The position numbers were made by a program, and so were the translations under genes. Shown piece after piece: positions 1-10,100 of a DNA stretch of 64,000 nucleotides (the stretch's first letter is position 1; each line of letters starts with the position of its first letter). The stretch lies in NCBI GenBank assembly GCA_001897155.1, contig MKSF01000014.1, positions 248,001-312,000 on the forward strand, written 5' to 3'. This stretch comes from Bacteroidetes bacterium 47-18 (GTDB taxonomy: Bacteria; Bacteroidota; Bacteroidia; Chitinophagales; Chitinophagaceae). The notes under the pieces are model-generated. The model did not search any database. It saw only the letters and a program-made list of their open reading frames with translations, and was not told the origin of the DNA.

Positions 1-588
1 GGTAAACCCGATACCGCCGGGCGCGGCTCTTATGAATTCATCCTGCACATAGATATTTACGGGCTTGGCATAATAGCGTCCCGCAGGGCTCAGGATGATG
101 CAGAACCTGTAGGTGTCGGATGTCTTAACCCCGATGAACGCGTCTGTTGAGAACATGAACGGGCGTATATAGAGGGATGTTTCGGGAAAGCCCGGGATCC
201 ATTGGCTGTCGATCTGCAGTAATCTCTGTAAGCCTCCTATGAAGATCTCTTCAGGAATTTCCGGCATATCCATACGTTTAGCCGATACGTTCATACGCTT
301 CCAGTTGGCTTCCGGCCTGAAGATAGCCACCGACCCGTCAGGCTGGCGGTAAGCCTTTACACCTTCAAAGATGGCCTGTCCGTAATGGAGCGCTGCCAAT
401 GCGGGGCTCATTTCCATATTACCGTAAGGCATGATAACAGGAGTCTGCCAGGCGCCGTTGGTATAATCACATACCAACATATGGTCTGTGAAGTTTTTTC
501 CCATTAATAAATTGTCACTTTCATAAGGTTTAAATTTACTCTGCTCTACACGATCCACCTTAATGTCTAATGTGCTAACGTCTGACAT
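1..588 (-). CDS. ilvE: Branched-chain amino acid aminotransferase, 5' part (runs off the left edge)
   Basis: The reverse strand from an ATG at 588 gives 196 codons without a stop and leaves the window. The protein looks like a fold-type IV PLP aminotransferase of the long BCAT type: the motif around FEGVKAYRQPDGSVAIFRPE, then RMDMP, then LYIRPFMF, and the window stops inside APGGIGFT, just before the expected PLP lysine. The family catalyses the last transamination in Val/Leu/Ile synthesis (and the first in degradation) with 2-oxoglutarate/glutamate, in the cytoplasm. It is transcribed divergently from the gene at 735. The family call is secure; the catalytic lysine and C-terminus lie outside the window. 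Confidence 0.9.
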   Translation of the reverse strand, partial: MSDVSTLDIKVDRVEQSKFKPYESDNLLMGKNFTDHMLVCDYTNGAWQTPVIMPYGNMEMSPALAALHYGQAIFEGVKAYRQPDGSVAIFRPEANWKRMNVSAKRMDMPEIPEEIFIGGLQRLLQIDSQWIPGFPETSLYIRPFMFSTDAFIGVKTSDTYRFCIILSPAGRYYAKPVNIYVQDEFIRAAPGGIGFT

Positions 589-662
589 ATCTTAAAAATT
601 TAGTTTATGGTTATCAATGACAGAAGTGATAAAAACATACGATTTAGCAACTTCTATTTGAT

Positions 663-670
663 TATATTTG
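663..670 (+). promoter_or_regulatory. Bacteroidota -7 promoter element for the gene at 735
   Basis: TATATTTG matches the TAnnTTTG consensus of Bacteroidota sigma-A promoters. A transcript would start near 677, giving a leader of about 58 nt. No clear TTG (-33) is visible 17-23 nt upstream, so this rests on the -7 box and its position. Confidence 0.5.
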
Positions 671-734
671 CATCGCAAGTTACATTTTTTTTTCGTGCGA
701 TAAGCATTTTTACTCATAATTCATACTTTTTGAT

Positions 735-1187
735 ATGACCGGTAATGATTTGAATGATAGTTTGGAAAGTGTTTTGATTGTTGATAATCAAATATTTAAA
801 TATGAGGAAGGTGGACAGGTATTCCAGGGGCTGCCCGATGTGGTACGCACTGTTTTCTTTGTGAAGGATGAGGAAAATACGCCGGAGCACGCCGCGATGC
901 TTCACAGCATCGCGAAGGCCTGTAACCTCCAGGAAAGCGCTTATGCGATCATTTCCTGCCGGTTTGGCTGGAAAGACCTGAGGGGCTTTGAAAATATACG
1001 CGAGGTGATACTGATGGGGGTAGGCGAGCGGGAGCTGGATGTGATGATCGATATACCCTTGCATTATGTATATGGCTTTGACGGCAGGAACTGGATCAGG
1101 ACCGTTGATATTGCCACCCTGAAGCTGAACACGGAAGCTAAAAGCGTTTTCTGGAAAGATGTACTGAAACCATATTTTTTAGGATAA
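735..1187 (+). CDS. Unknown 150-residue cytoplasmic protein
   Basis: I do not recognise this family with confidence. It has no signal peptide or membrane segment. The middle (residues about 40-110) alternates hydrophobic strands and helices, and the C-terminus ends in a motif of the form TLK(x)9FWKDVLKPYF. That ending loosely recalls the 'KxxLWxxLK' tail of small DNA polymerase III psi-type subunits, but this is only a resemblance. The ATG at 735 is about 58 nt after a good -7 element. It lies 33 nt upstream of the arginase-fold gene and probably shares its transcript. The coding sequence itself is convincing: no competing frame, and codon use like its neighbours. Confidence 0.7.
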   Translation: MTGNDLNDSLESVLIVDNQIFKYEEGGQVFQGLPDVVRTVFFVKDEENTPEHAAMLHSIAKACNLQESAYAIISCRFGWKDLRGFENIREVILMGVGERELDVMIDIPLHYVYGFDGRNWIRTVDIATLKLNTEAKSVFWKDVLKPYFLG

Positions 1188-1220
1188 AGACCAAATACCC
1201 GTAAGGGACACCAAACAGGC

Positions 1221-2354
1221 ATGAGAGAATTCTTAGACTTTTTAGAGCCATCGCATTATATCTCCTCGGTGGACAGGAGGCGGTATAACAGTCACCAGAT
1301 AGGGCATCATATACTGACCCTGCCGGAAGACGATTTTGAGATAGGGGATATAGATATCTTTATTATCGGGTGCGGTGAACGAAGGGGCAGCAGCACGCAT
1401 AAGGTATGGTCGCATGCGGCCGATACGGTACGGGCTGCGCTGTACGGGATGTATGACTGGCACAGCGAGATCAGGGTGGCCGACCTGGGCAATATAGCGG
1501 AGGGTGCCACCCCGCAGGATACACAGGCAGCATTAGGTGCTGTGCTGACGGAGATACAACTGCACAATAAGGTCGCTGTTGTTATCGGCGGTTCGCAGGA
1601 TCTTACGGTGGCCCAGTATGAGCCGTTCAAAAGGCTGGAGCGTATGGTCAATATGGCCGCGGTGGATATGCTGATGGACCTGGAAGAGAAGGAGCAGATG
1701 GATGACACTTCCTACCTGTTTAAACTTTTTACGGCTCCTGTAAGTTATATTAGGCACTTTGACATACTGGGCTTCCAGAGCTACTATGTGAACCCTTTAT
1801 TGCTGCAGACGTTGGACAGGCTCCGCTTTGACTGCTACCGGCTGGGACAGGTCCGCTATAATATTACGGATATGGAGCCGGTGCTGCGGCATACGGACAT
1901 CCTTACGGTGGACCTGAATGTGCTTCGGGCCAGCGAGGCGCTTTTCAACAGGAAAGCCTCTCCCAACGGGCTGTATGCCGATGAGCTGTGCCAGTTGATG
2001 AAATACGCGGGTATGGCGGTACGCTTAAGCTCCGTAGGTATTTATAATCTTTACGAGGATGAGGATATCAATGATGCAGGCGCGCAGACCGTAGCCCAGG
2101 CGCTTTGGTATTTTGTGGACGGCTACAGGGTACGCCTGCTGGAGCATAGCCTGGAGGCTGCCGGCGAATACGAGGAATTTCATACTACAGTAGACGATAT
2201 GATGATCACCTTTAAGAAAAGCAAGCGGACGCTGCGGTGGTGGATGCAACTGCCGGAAGGGACATTCATCCCCTGCTCTTACAGTGATTACAAAGCGGCT
2301 GCAGCCAATGAGTTCCCGGACCGCTGGTTCAGGGCCCAGGAAAGACTTACTTAA
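1221..2354 (+). CDS. Arginase/formimidoylglutamase-fold protein with degenerate metal site
   Basis: Length (377 aa) and layout fit the ureohydrolase (arginase/agmatinase/HutG) fold: an early IGCGERRG loop, then GGSQDLT where active enzymes have GG(D/G)H(S/E), then VDMLMDLE where DAHxD is expected, and TVDLNVLRAS where SxDxDxxDP is expected. Active family members bind two Mn ions with two His and four Asp; here both His and some of the Asp are replaced, so ordinary hydrolysis of arginine, agmatine or formimidoylglutamate is unlikely. Bacteroidota genomes commonly carry such a paralogue annotated as formimidoylglutamase. The neighbours give no histidine-degradation context. It is 12 nt upstream of a small lipoprotein gene. 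Fold is likely, function unknown. Confidence 0.8.
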   Translation: MREFLDFLEPSHYISSVDRRRYNSHQIGHHILTLPEDDFEIGDIDIFIIGCGERRGSSTHKVWSHAADTVRAALYGMYDWHSEIRVADLGNIAEGATPQDTQAALGAVLTEIQLHNKVAVVIGGSQDLTVAQYEPFKRLERMVNMAAVDMLMDLEEKEQMDDTSYLFKLFTAPVSYIRHFDILGFQSYYVNPLLLQTLDRLRFDCYRLGQVRYNITDMEPVLRHTDILTVDLNVLRASEALFNRKASPNGLYADELCQLMKYAGMAVRLSSVGIYNLYEDEDINDAGAQTVAQALWYFVDGYRVRLLEHSLEAAGEYEEFHTTVDDMMITFKKSKRTLRWWMQLPEGTFIPCSYSDYKAAAANEFPDRWFRAQERLT

Positions 2355-2366
2355 AATTTCAGGAAT

Positions 2367-2807
2367 ATGAAAATGACAATAATTCATGTTGCAGTGCTGC
2401 TGATGTGCATAGGACTGGCCGGCTGTGGCAGAAGTGATATCAAGGACACGGACATCGCCGTACAGTATAATGAATTAAAGGATGAGAATGTAAGGCTCTA
2501 TGATTCCATCGCGAGCCTGAATATCCTGATCAACAGTACAGCGAGCTATCCGGAGCTGCTGGATAACAGCAGTGATAACTATGAAGAATTCAGGAGGGTA
2601 AGAGCGGCGCTGCTCAACAGCCCGCAGTCTATCCCCGATACGGCTGTGCTCGGCGGCAAAATGCACTTTGACGATATCAAGGTGCTGGATGAAAACTGGA
2701 TATATGCCAGCTATAATGACGGGCATGTACATAACCAGGTGATCTTTTGGTACGAAAAAGGTAAAAACAATACCTATACCTTCCGGGTCGTACTGAAGTA
2801 TGAGTGA
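2367..2807 (+). CDS. Small lipoprotein of unknown function
   Basis: The N-terminus MKMTIIHVAVLLMCIGLAGC is a lipoprotein signal peptide with an LAGC lipobox at about residues 17-20, so the mature protein of about 126 residues should be lipidated on Cys20 and held at a membrane. A short coiled-coil-like stretch (LKDENVRLYDSIASL) follows, then a mixed region ending VIFWYEKGKNNTYTFRVVLKYE-like strands. No family recognised. It starts 12 nt after the arginase-fold gene and is probably co-transcribed with it. Confidence 0.75.
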   Translation: MKMTIIHVAVLLMCIGLAGCGRSDIKDTDIAVQYNELKDENVRLYDSIASLNILINSTASYPELLDNSSDNYEEFRRVRAALLNSPQSIPDTAVLGGKMHFDDIKVLDENWIYASYNDGHVHNQVIFWYEKGKNNTYTFRVVLKYE

Positions 2808-2903
2808 CCGGTTATCTGCCAGGCGGCAGGGTAAATATGAGGCGGGGCAGCTTTGTCAGCATACTTTAAAATTTTGTTTTTTCAAAAAAAATATAAGGAA
2901 AAA

Positions 2904-2934
2904 TTTTGTTTGTATTCAATAATTCCTAAATTTG
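2904..2934 (+). promoter_or_regulatory. Promoter of the histone H1-like gene
   Basis: TTTTG at 2904-2908, an 18-nt spacer and TAAATTTG at 2927-2934 fit the TTG/N17-23/TAnnTTTG promoter of Bacteroidota. The region is very AT-rich. Transcription would begin near 2940, leaving a leader of about 80 nt before the ATG at 3020. Confidence 0.7.
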
Positions 2935-3019
2935 TTATTTATTGAAGTTGAATAAGTCGATTTCAATACATGAGCTTTGAAATTTTTATTTTTTCACTAA
3001 CCCATTAAAGTAAAAAACT

Positions 3020-3385
3020 ATGGCAACAGCAAAAAAAGAGCCTGCAAAGAAAGCAGCAGCTAAGAAAGCGGCTCCTGCAAAGAAAGCAGCAGCTAAAAAA
3101 GCAGCTCCTGCTAAAAAGGTAGCAGCTAAGAAAGCGGCTCCGGCTAAAAAGGTAGCGGCTAAAAAAGCAGCTCCAGCTAAAAAGGTAGCGGCTAAGAAAG
3201 CGGCGCCTGCTAAAAAGGTAGCGGCTAAGAAAGCGGCTCCAGCTAAAAAGGTAGCAGCTAAAAAAATGGCTCCAGCTAAAAAGGTAGCGGCTAAGAAAGC
3301 AGCGCCTGCTAAAAGCACAGCAGCTAAGAAAGCAGCTCCTGCCAAAAAAGTAGCAGCTAAAAAAGCAGCTCCGAAGAAGAAATAA
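3020..3385 (+). CDS. Histone H1-like lysine/alanine-rich DNA-binding protein
   Basis: The 121-residue protein is almost entirely tandem repeats of the form PAKK(V/A)AAKKAA, about ten units, with a short MATAKKEP start and a KKK end. Such Lys/Ala/Pro tails bind DNA or RNA non-specifically through charge, as in the C-terminal tail of eukaryotic H1 and bacterial H1-like proteins; a nucleoid role is likely but not shown here. No globular domain is present. The gene is monocistronic, with its own promoter and a strong terminator at 3404. The repeats are also conserved as DNA (GCTAAAAAGGTAGC type), so copy number may vary between strains and assemblies. A long antisense frame exists only because of the repeat. 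Confidence 0.85.
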   Translation: MATAKKEPAKKAAAKKAAPAKKAAAKKAAPAKKVAAKKAAPAKKVAAKKAAPAKKVAAKKAAPAKKVAAKKAAPAKKVAAKKMAPAKKVAAKKAAPAKSTAAKKAAPAKKVAAKKAAPKKK

Positions 3386-3403
3386 TACAATTTGGACATC
3401 TTT

Positions 3404-3440
3404 AAAGCCGTCTTTGAATATTCAAAGACGGCTTTTTATT
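3404..3440 (+). terminator. Rho-independent terminator after the H1-like gene
   Basis: A perfect 15-bp inverted repeat (AAAGCCGTCTTTGAA and its complement, loop of two bases or less) runs to 3435 and is followed by TTTTTATT. Confidence 0.9.
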
Positions 3441-3733
3441 TTTATGATGGCCTGACTACCATTCTTATGCCTTAGGCTCAGGCTCTTCGCAACCCGTATG
3501 ACAGGGTTCTCAATGACCGGGAAGCCGGTTTTGCTTTTCTGGCGGGAAACGATAAAAGTGCTTCCTGTCTGTGGGTGATACTATGGTATCCTTTCGTTGC
3601 AGGGTAACGGAAAGGAATACCATCTTAAAAGGCTTTATAAAGTATCATATCTTCCCCCGACCGCCGGAATTTGGATGAACACCCCTCCTGATAAGGTGTA
3701 CAACATATTGTTAACTTGTTTTTAGATAATTTT
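3441..3733. other. Intergenic stretch with one long imperfect hairpin
   Basis: No gene is supported here. The only structure seen is an imperfect inverted repeat at 3583-3623, with arms ATGGTAT+CTTTCGTT and AACGGAAAG+ATACCAT around a short loop. It has no T-run, so it is not a standard terminator; it could be part of a small RNA or a relic. Confidence 0.4.
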
Positions 3734-3764
3734 TTGTTATTTTCTTTTTCTTAACCTATATTTG
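3734..3764 (+). promoter_or_regulatory. Promoter, probably of the giant adhesin gene
   Basis: TTG at 3734-3736, a 20-nt spacer and TATATTTG at 3757-3764 match the Bacteroidota consensus very well. The next real gene begins at 4149, so the transcript would have a leader of about 380 nt. That leader contains two direct copies of TTCTTTTTAAAG (about 3787 and 3841) but no gene I can support; a 28-codon frame around 3868 is not convincing. Confidence 0.7.
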
Positions 3765-4148
3765 CCTATTACTTAACATTAGGATCTTCTTTTTAAAGAA
3801 TAAAAATAGTATAGCATCGGTCGGTCGCATTGGCCGGTCTGTTCTTTTTAAAGTAAAGTGTCTTATATGTTCACCTATGAAAGGCAGCTTTGCGCAGTGA
3901 TGAAGCAGGGGTATTTTGATGAATGTTCTGTTGTTTTGATGACTGTGATATAACCAGATATTGATTGCTCTGCCCGTGAGCAGCAGAAGAGCAGGGGATG
4001 CCCCCTTTTTCTGAATACCCGGGTCTGAAGCGCTACGATACAATATTGATGGTCTGCCGTTTGCACCCTTTCCCTTGAATATATTGCCGGTTACCCTGTT
4101 CCTGTTTATTATAATTAATTTAATTCTAAATTGAAATTTTGCTTACTT

Positions 4149-7100
4149 ATGGAAAGCTTTTGTCTAAAAAAACTATTTCTTGTATTGCTTACCTGGATGG
4201 TTACTATAGGTGCCTACGCCCAGCAGTATCAATCATCCTTTACTCCGTCAAGCAATAACTCTATTCCGCTTGCAAGTTCCTCGAACAAGATACAGTGGCT
4301 ATACCTGCCTTCCGAGATCACTCCCGCCGCGGTGCCCGGGTCTATTACAAAGATTTATTTGCGTATAGGTGCTACGGCTGGTGCGGCTACGTTCACCAAC
4401 CTGTCGGTAAAGATGGGTACTACAACGCAGACTGCCACAACATCCACATTTATCACAGGGTTGTCCCCGTGCTATGCTGCTGCATCTGTCAGTTTCCCGG
4501 CTCAAACCCAGGGCGACTGGCTGGAAATAACGCTGCAGAATCCTTTCTCGTGGGATGGCGTATCCAACCTGGTGCTGGAAGTGAGCCAGGAAGGATATAG
4601 TGTCGGCAGGGGAATGTGGCAGTACTCCGGGAATGGTAACAGGCGTACTTACGGAACAGTAGCGGCGACTACCGGTAGCGCCGGTAGTGGACAGGTGCAC
4701 TTTGGCTTTGACATGGCCTGTACGGCCCCGCCTGTAGCCGGAAATGCTGTAAGCAATACACCGTATGCCTGTACGAGTACACCTGTTACGCTGGACCTGA
4801 CCGGTAATTCCACGGGTGCAGGACAGACCTATGAATGGGAAATGTCCACTACCAATCTTCCCTTTAACTGGGTATCTGTGGGCCCGGCAACAGCTAACTC
4901 CTCATATACTACTACCCTGAGCGCGGATGCCTGGTTCCGTTGTAAAGTAACCTGTAACAGCCAGAGCTCCTACTCTTCTGTCGTATCGGTTACCTATGGC
5001 GGCCCATTACCTGGCGGTACCTATACTATTAACCCTGCCGGAACCGGACCCAATAACTTCCCGACGCTGGAGTCATTCGTGGATGTTCTAAATAATTGTG
5101 GTATTGCCGGTCCGGTAACTGCCGATGTAGTGCCAACCCTTATTACATCCAACAGGATACAATTCAATGATATTGCAGGCGCCAGTGCGGTCAACCGGAT
5201 CAGGATCAATGGTAACGGCTCAGTGATCACTTATGCAGCTACTACTGCTTTATATTCGACTGTGGAACTGAATGGTACAAAATACCTGACGCTTGACAGC
5301 TTCCGGATAGTGGGCACCAATGCCTCCTACGGGTGGGGTATCCACCTGTGGAATGCGGCACAATATGACAGCATTACCAGATGTCGTATTGACCTGTCCA
5401 CAGTAACGGCAACCAGTTCGTCTTCCGCCAATGGTATTATACTTGCCGGCTCCCGGACCTCTGTCTCTACTTACGCCAACAATGCTTCCGACTGCTATTT
5501 CGGTAAGAATGAGATATTTGGTCCCAGCAACTCCGGTTATGGTATATACTATGGCATATCACAGCTGGGCAGTGCGGCCACGCATAATGTGAATAATATT
5601 TACGATGGGAATACGATCAGGGATTTTTATTATACGGCAATATACCTGCGCTTTGGTAATAATGTTAAAGTGATTAATAATGATATCCATAAGTCAGCGA
5701 AAAGCGCTGCGAACTCAAGTGTGTACGGGATACAGACTACCAGCGCCACTGCTAACCTGGAGATTTCAGGAAACCGTATCCATCACCTGAATGGTACCAA
5801 TAACAACTATACGTCAACGGCGTACGCGATATATATATCATCACCATCCACTACGGCAGCGGCTCCGCTGAAAATAATCAATAATGCGATCTACCAGAAT
5901 AATATGCCCCTATATGGCATATACCTGTCCGTTTGTCCTTACGCTTATGTATATCATAATACCATTGAGGCTTCTTTACCACCTACTTATTCAAGTACAT
6001 CAGTACAATATGGTATTTACCTTACTTCTACTTCTACGGGAAGTGAGGTGAAGAACAATATCGTGAATTTTCCTAATATCCTGAACTCCCAGGTATTTGG
6101 TGTCTCTGTAAGCTCTGCTATCGCTGCCAACGGCCTGCAGGGTAATGCGGTATATGTAAACCCAAGCCAGCCATCCAGCATGGCTTACGGGTATCTGAGC
6201 AATAGCTATGCTACTTTAGCGGATTTCAGGAGCGCCTATCCTGCTATGGAAACAACATCCGTATCTGTTAACCCTTATCTCACCAATCCGAATGCAGGGA
6301 ACCTGCTGCCGGCTAATAATATGCTCTACCGGACAGGTGTCAATCTCGGCGGGCAGGTGAATAATGATATCGTGGGTGTTGCCAGGTTTGCAGCCCAGCC
6401 AACGCCCGGCTGCTATGAGCTGACGACTATTCCATCCACTCCCGGTGTGGAGCTGGTGACCCTTTTGATGAAAGATATGATTTGTACTGCGTCAGATACG
6501 CTGAAGATCGTAGTGGCCAATCAAAGTTCTGTTCCCATAACAAGCCTGCGTGTTAACTGGTACCTGAACGGTACGCCGCAGCCTGTTATCAATTACTCCG
6601 GTACGATCGCTCCGACTGCTTACGATACCATATTGATAGGGGTGATCAACTTTTTACCTAACCAGTCTGTTGATATGGCGGTGCGTATTTCACAGCCCAA
6701 TAACCAGCCGAACTCTTTCACCGGCACGGACAGCCTGTCTATAAGCCGGGCCCGGGGTATGTCAGGCGTCTATACGGTCAATGCAGCAGCCATTACATCC
6801 GGTACCAATTTCAATAATACTGCCGATATGCAGGATGCTCTGAATCTCAGGGGCGTGTGCGGACCGGTAGTCATTAATTTTGTGAGCGGATCGGGTCCCT
6901 ATACCGGTGATATCATACTGAAAGACATCCGGGGATTATCGGCTGTAAATACGCTGACGCTTAACGGGAATGGTAACCAGGTGGAATATAATGGTACTTC
7001 AGCCAAGCCGCACTCCCTGGTGCTGGATAATGTGAGTTATGTATCCGTGAAGAACTTTATTTTCAAATCCCTGAACAGCAACTATGGCTGGGGGGCGCTG

Positions 7101-10100
7101 GTCAGCAGCAACTGCCAGTCCGACTCTATCCAGGATTGTACCTTCGATATGAGCAGCGTTACAGGGTCGGGGTCAAGTAATGGTAATGGTATTGCTGTGT
7201 CCGGCTCTTATTCGAATCCGACTACCAATACTTCCAATACTTCCGGCCTGGTAATACAGAATAACGTTATTATGGGTACGCTGAACCAGTACGGTATCTA
7301 TTACGCGCTTACGCTTTATAATGTTACCAACAGTATCATCCGTAATAACCGCATACAGGATTTTTATTACTATGGTATATTTGTTAATTCGGGATCCAAC
7401 AATCTTATCGAGAATAATATCATTCATAAATCCAATAAAACGGCCGCGACGAATACGAATGCAACGGGGATATACCTGTCCAATAGTATGGCGGGTACCC
7501 AGGTGGTGCGTAACAGGATATACAGCTTAGGCGGCCCGACTGGCAGCGGTAGCAATGTGCTCTATCCTTTATACCTGTCCAGCGCCAGCGGTTCTGCCGT
7601 CAGTCCTGTCATAATAGCTAATAACCTCACGTATGGTAATAAATCCAATGGCGTATTATACGGGGTGTATGTATCATCTTCCAGCTATGTAAGGCATTAC
7701 CATAATACCATCGTGCTGGATGAGAACTCAACATCCAATGGTGCGACCTATGGTTATTATTTTACCAGCACAGGAACACAATCCGAATTTAAGAACAATA
7801 TTATTGCAATAACCGGTGGTACTACCGGTAGTATTTATGGATATTACATGAATACTGCTACTTCCATACTGTATGCCAATGCCCAGAGGAACAATGTGTA
7901 TATCAGCACATCGCAATCAGCAAATACTTTCCACTCTTACTGGGGCGCGAACAGGGCGACCCTGGCAGCTTTACAGGCTGCGTATCCAACGACAGAAATA
8001 GGCTCAATGTCAGTGGACCCTCTGTTCGTAAATCTGCCGTATGGAAACTTTACCCTGCAGAATGTTTCACCGCTGCTTACCAATGGTGAAAACCTTACTG
8101 CCTGGGTGCCTGTGGATATCGATGGCAACAACAGGACCATAACCCCTACTGTAGGTGCCTATCAGGTATCGGCACCGCTGGCCAATGATGCCCAGACGAT
8201 GGAGCTGGTCGGAACCCTGTGCAGGGGTACCAATACTATCCTGGTGAAAATAGCCAACAATGGCTCCAATGTCCTGGATAGTGTAAGGATCAACTGGACC
8301 ATAAACGGTATTGCGCAGCCTACAAGGTATTATACTACCCCGATTGTTACGCAGAGCATGTCCAATACCCTGTATATGCACACCGTCACGCTCGGACCAA
8401 CACTGCAGCCCATTTCAGGCCCCGTTACCGTGAAGGTATGGACTTCGCATCCTAATGGCCAGAATGACGCATTGACGCTGAACGATACGATCGAAGCCTA
8501 CCAGAACCCGCCTTTAGCAGGTATAGTGACCATTAACAGCGGGCAGCCGGCAGGCGGCACCAATTACCAGAGCTTCGGGGCATTAACGGCAGACCTGGAC
8601 ACTTCCGGCCTGTGCGGCCCGCTGGTGGTCAATGTCGTATCGGGATCCGGTCCTTATAATGAGCTGGTAACGTTCAATAATTATACAGGCTCCAGCGCTG
8701 TGAATACAATTACGGTTAACGGTAACGGCAATACGGTGCAGTTTGCACCTACCACGGCAAGGTATCCTATCGTGCATTTCAACGGTGCGCAATACATAAA
8801 GCTGGATAACCTGGTCATCAAGTCGCTCAGCACAGCCTACGGATGGGGCGTATTATTCAATAACGGCTCCCTGTATGACAGCCTGACGAATTGTGTGGTG
8901 GATCTCAGCATCATGACCTCTACTACTTCCAATAACTCCAATGGTATCGTATTTTCCAACTCATTGACCTCTCCAACCACTACAGGCACCAACCTGGCTA
9001 AGAATATCTATGTAGGCAGTAACGAGCTGAGAGGCAACCCCGGCAGCATTTATAGTATGTACTCCGGTGTCTGTATCAATTCAGGAGCGGATAGCATTAC
9101 TATACATAACAATGAGATCAAGAATTTCTGGACCTACGGTATTTACTTTACCGGTAACTCCTACAATACGGATGTGAATGGCAACCGTATACACCGGTCG
9201 GACAAGACGAGCGTTTCTACCTTCTACGGTATATCTACAGCCTCTGCGATGAGTGGCTCCAGGATCAGGAATAACAGGATCTATTCGCCCACAGGTGGCA
9301 GCACCGTAGCTTTCACCTATTACGGGATGTCGCTTGCCGGTGACGGTACGGCCGCCAACCCGGTGCAGGTCTACAATAACCTGGTCTATGACATCAACGG
9401 CGGCGGTAGTTACGCAATGTACTTCTCAAGTGCGCAATACAACCAGGTATATCATAATACTGTTTCTTACGACAGGCCTATCAGCTACGGAACCACCAAT
9501 TACGGTATGTATTTTACGGGTACAAATACCGGAACGGAAGTGAAGAATAATATCATCAACTTCCAGGGAGGCGGCACCACTACCAAATACGGTTACTACT
9601 TCAGCAGCGCTTCGCCTGCCGTAGCGGATATTCAGCGTAATAATATCTATTTTAATACTTCCCAGGCCGGTACGCAGTACCACAGCTATTATGGCGGCGC
9701 CAGGGCCACCCTGGCAGCCTTACAGGCGGCTTATCCTACTGCGGAAGTTGGGACGGTCATTACCAACCCTTACTTTACCAATCCCGCAGCCGGTAATTTC
9801 AGGCCGGGTGTCATGGCCTTCCCGATGCTGACAAACGGGTTGAACCTGAATGCGGTGGCCCCTGTGGATGTTGAAAATACTACCAGGCCGGCGGCTCCAA
9901 ACCCGGGCGCCTGGCAGATGGAAGAATTTGTGAACAACAATGCGGGAGCGGATACGCTCCAGTCGCCGGCGGCCTTCTGTGCCGGCAGCACGCCGGTGAT
10001 CGTAACGATCAAAAATGAAGGACTGAACGACATCACATCGGTACAAGTGCACTGGAGTTTGAATGGTGTGCTGCAGACACCGGTTACCTATACCGGTACC

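Noticed and set aside
2986-3399. 137-codon antisense frame with AGAAFLAATFL repeats, looking like a membrane protein
   Set aside because: It is the exact complement of the H1-like lysine/alanine repeats; no promoter on that strand.
3868-3954. 28-codon frame in the adhesin leader (MFTYERQLCAVM...)
   Set aside because: No ribosome-binding context, no family and no conservation evidence; left as leader.
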